From the NCBI GenBank assembly GCA_017452215.1, contig JAFTMU010000169.1, positions 1 through 5,084 on the forward strand: DNA of 5,084 bases. The letters are read 5' to 3'. Origin of the DNA: Clostridia bacterium. GTDB lineage: Bacteria > Bacillota > Clostridia > Oscillospirales > CAG-272. The first letter of the stretch is position 1, and the number at the start of each line of letters is the position of its first letter. Shown here in pieces: positions 3,661-5,084 of this stretch. The position numbers and the translations under genes are program-made. Under the pieces are notes generated by a model. The model saw only the letters and a list, made by a program, of their open reading frames with translations. It made no database searches and was not told the origin of the DNA.

Positions 3661-5084
3661 ATGACGGGAGCACAGGATATTCTTTTTGAAAAACGGGCAA
3701 GGCAAAACAGTGTTGCCTTTTCGCTGTTCGCTTTGTTTTTGAGCCTTTCTTTTTTTGCGGCGGTGCCTATCGCTCTGCAAATGACGGGGGAGAGCACTGA
3801 CGCCTTGTGGGAGAGCCTGTATCGGATCGTGACGGGACCCTCGAAGCTGGTGACGGACTACTTTGATCTTGGCAGTCTTGCCGCCACGCTCCTCAATGCG
3901 GGGGTGTGCGGCTTTGTTTGCAATCTGATGATCCTGATCTCACGGACGCAGGCAAATTCCACCACCTTTGCGGCGTATATTCTGGTGATCGCCCACTGCT
4001 TTTACGGCTTGAACTTTATCAATATGTGGCCGCCCTTTATCGGGGTGTTGATCTATTGCTTTATTACCAAGCACCCCGTAAGAAAGAATTTGCACGTTGC
4101 CATGTTTTCCACGGCGCTGGCGCCATTTATCAGTGATTTTCTGTTCAGCTATCCCATCGGGCAATATTTCCCTGTGGGGAATACGGGGATGGGCGTTGTC
4201 GGCATTGTTCTCTCGGTGCTCTTTGGAACTGTGGCGGGCTTTTTGGTGCCTGCGCTCTTGCCCGGCACCACTGCCATGCACCGTGGCTTTAATATGTACA
4301 AGGCGGGGCTGGCGCTGGGAATGTTCGGGATCTTCGTTTACTGCTTTTTGTACGAGACCATGGGGATTGCTCCCAAGGAAGCGCCCGTGGGGGAAAACCA
4401 CGTTTATGAGGCGTTCGGAAATTCCTATTGGCTGTTTATGAGCCTCTTTTTTGCCCTGTTGTTTGGGGCATCGGTGTTGCTTGGGTTCTTTCTCAATGGA
4501 CGGAGCTTTCACGGATACCGTGCGCTCTTACAAAGCACGGGCTACGGCTTGGATTTTGCCGACCGCTTTGGTATGCCCTTGTGCTTTATCAATTTTGGCG
4601 TGTATGGATTTTGTATTCTTTTGTATCTCAATCTGATCTTCCTTTTGCCTGTGATCTTCCCCATGCTCCCCGAGGGGGTGGGCTTTACGGGGCCTACGGT
4701 AGGGGTGACCTTTGCCGCCTTGACCTTTTCGGCAGATGGACAGCATCCGAGAAACGTGGCGCCTATTGCCTTGGGCTACGGGATCCTGTTCCTTTTTGTG
4801 TGCGGCGTGTGCGCTCTGACGGGCATGAGTGTTCCGTGGACGCTCTCCACCCAGGCGTATATCAACGGCTTGGCATTTGCCACGGGGCTTTGTCCCTTTG
4901 CGGGAAAATACGGGTGGCGGATCGGTGTTCTGGCGGGGCTTGTCAGTGCGATCATCTGCACCTCTACGGCACAGATGCACGGGGGATTTGTGCTGTACAA
5001 CGGCGGCTTCAATGCGGGACTGACCGCTTTGATTCTGTTGCCCGTGCTTGATTTTTACCGCATCAAGCCAAAAAGAGACGATGA
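3661..5084 (+). CDS. DUF1576-like polytopic membrane protein (3' end outside window)
   Basis: An uninterrupted frame of 474 residues continues past the right edge. The last visible residues, KPKRDD, are charged and follow the last hydrophobic segment, so the protein is probably almost complete. About ten to thirteen hydrophobic segments are visible (for example 18-39, 69-94, 101-119, 144-162, 175-200, 212-232, 255-278, 304-336, 366-388, 420-436 and 441-464), placing it in the cytoplasmic membrane. There is no cleavable signal peptide. Two halves repeat: KHPVRKN (137-143) then HRGFNMYKAGLALG (207-220) in the first, and QHPRN (361-365) then HGGFVLYNGGFNAGL (440-454) in the second. This fits DUF1576 as I recall it, a Firmicutes family whose conserved region occurs twice. 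Function is unknown. The pseudo-twofold architecture suggests a transporter or channel. The family name is from memory, without a search. Confidence 0.8.
   Translation, partial: MTGAQDILFEKRARQNSVAFSLFALFLSLSFFAAVPIALQMTGESTDALWESLYRIVTGPSKLVTDYFDLGSLAATLLNAGVCGFVCNLMILISRTQANSTTFAAYILVIAHCFYGLNFINMWPPFIGVLIYCFITKHPVRKNLHVAMFSTALAPFISDFLFSYPIGQYFPVGNTGMGVVGIVLSVLFGTVAGFLVPALLPGTTAMHRGFNMYKAGLALGMFGIFVYCFLYETMGIAPKEAPVGENHVYEAFGNSYWLFMSLFFALLFGASVLLGFFLNGRSFHGYRALLQSTGYGLDFADRFGMPLCFINFGVYGFCILLYLNLIFLLPVIFPMLPEGVGFTGPTVGVTFAALTFSADGQHPRNVAPIALGYGILFLFVCGVCALTGMSVPWTLSTQAYINGLAFATGLCPFAGKYGWRIGVLAGLVSAIICTSTAQMHGGFVLYNGGFNAGLTALILLPVLDFYRIKPKRDD

Noticed and set aside
3466..3797. Minus-strand frames of 104 and 61 codons over the divergent promoter region
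   Set aside because: They cover two good promoters and the start of the plus-strand membrane gene; the translation is Lys/Arg-rich and unlike any family.
3906..5051. Several plus- and minus-strand frames (60-207 codons) inside the membrane protein gene
   Set aside because: They are out-of-frame shadows of the continuous frame from 3661, which lacks a stop only because the window ends.

Overview
The window reads as a chromosomal segment of a Clostridia-type member of the Bacillota, probably an uncultured gut-type lineage. The evidence is canonical sigma-A-like promoters, strong AAAGGAG-type ribosome binding sites, a DUF1576-like membrane protein (a family I associate with Firmicutes), and a spacer full of short palindromic repeats of a kind common in clostridial genomes. 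Species cannot be fixed from the sequence.

Layout, left to right. (1) 43-2091, minus strand: a complete class I lysyl-tRNA synthetase (lysK) of 682 residues. It carries an extra C-terminal EMAPII/MetRS-beta-like tRNA-binding domain joined by an acidic linker. Its own promoter lies at 2139-2167. (2) 2092-3122: about 1 kb with no convincing gene. It holds the lysK promoter, an A/T-rich palindrome, a C-rich tract that is strongly G-rich on the minus strand, and from about 2500 onward a dense mosaic of short palindromic repeats. These include a 75-bp pair of inverted hairpin repeats and a 200-bp structured segment whose two ends share the word TGTCTCAAAT. (3) 3123-3494, minus strand: a complete methylglyoxal synthase (mgsA) with its ribosome binding site and promoter. 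(4) 3495-3660: a divergent promoter region. (5) 3661 to the right edge, plus strand: a polytopic membrane protein of at least 474 residues, most like the DUF1576 family, with an internal two-fold repeat. It is open at the window edge but probably only a few residues from its end.

How the parts relate. lysK charges tRNA-Lys. mgsA diverts dihydroxyacetone phosphate to methylglyoxal, bypassing lower glycolysis when phosphate is scarce or sugar phosphates build up. The membrane protein is of unknown function but has the look of a transporter or channel. It is divergently transcribed from mgsA, so the two could share regulation, though nothing in the sequence proves it. lysK and mgsA lie on the same strand but are about 1 kb apart with separate promoters, so they are not an operon.

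I found no clear undescribed system such as a defence, CRISPR or phage module. The points most worth a second look are the tRNA-binding-domain fusion on a class I LysRS, the 200-bp structured element at 2907-3106, the covarying hairpin pair at 2711-2785, and the duplicated architecture of the membrane protein.
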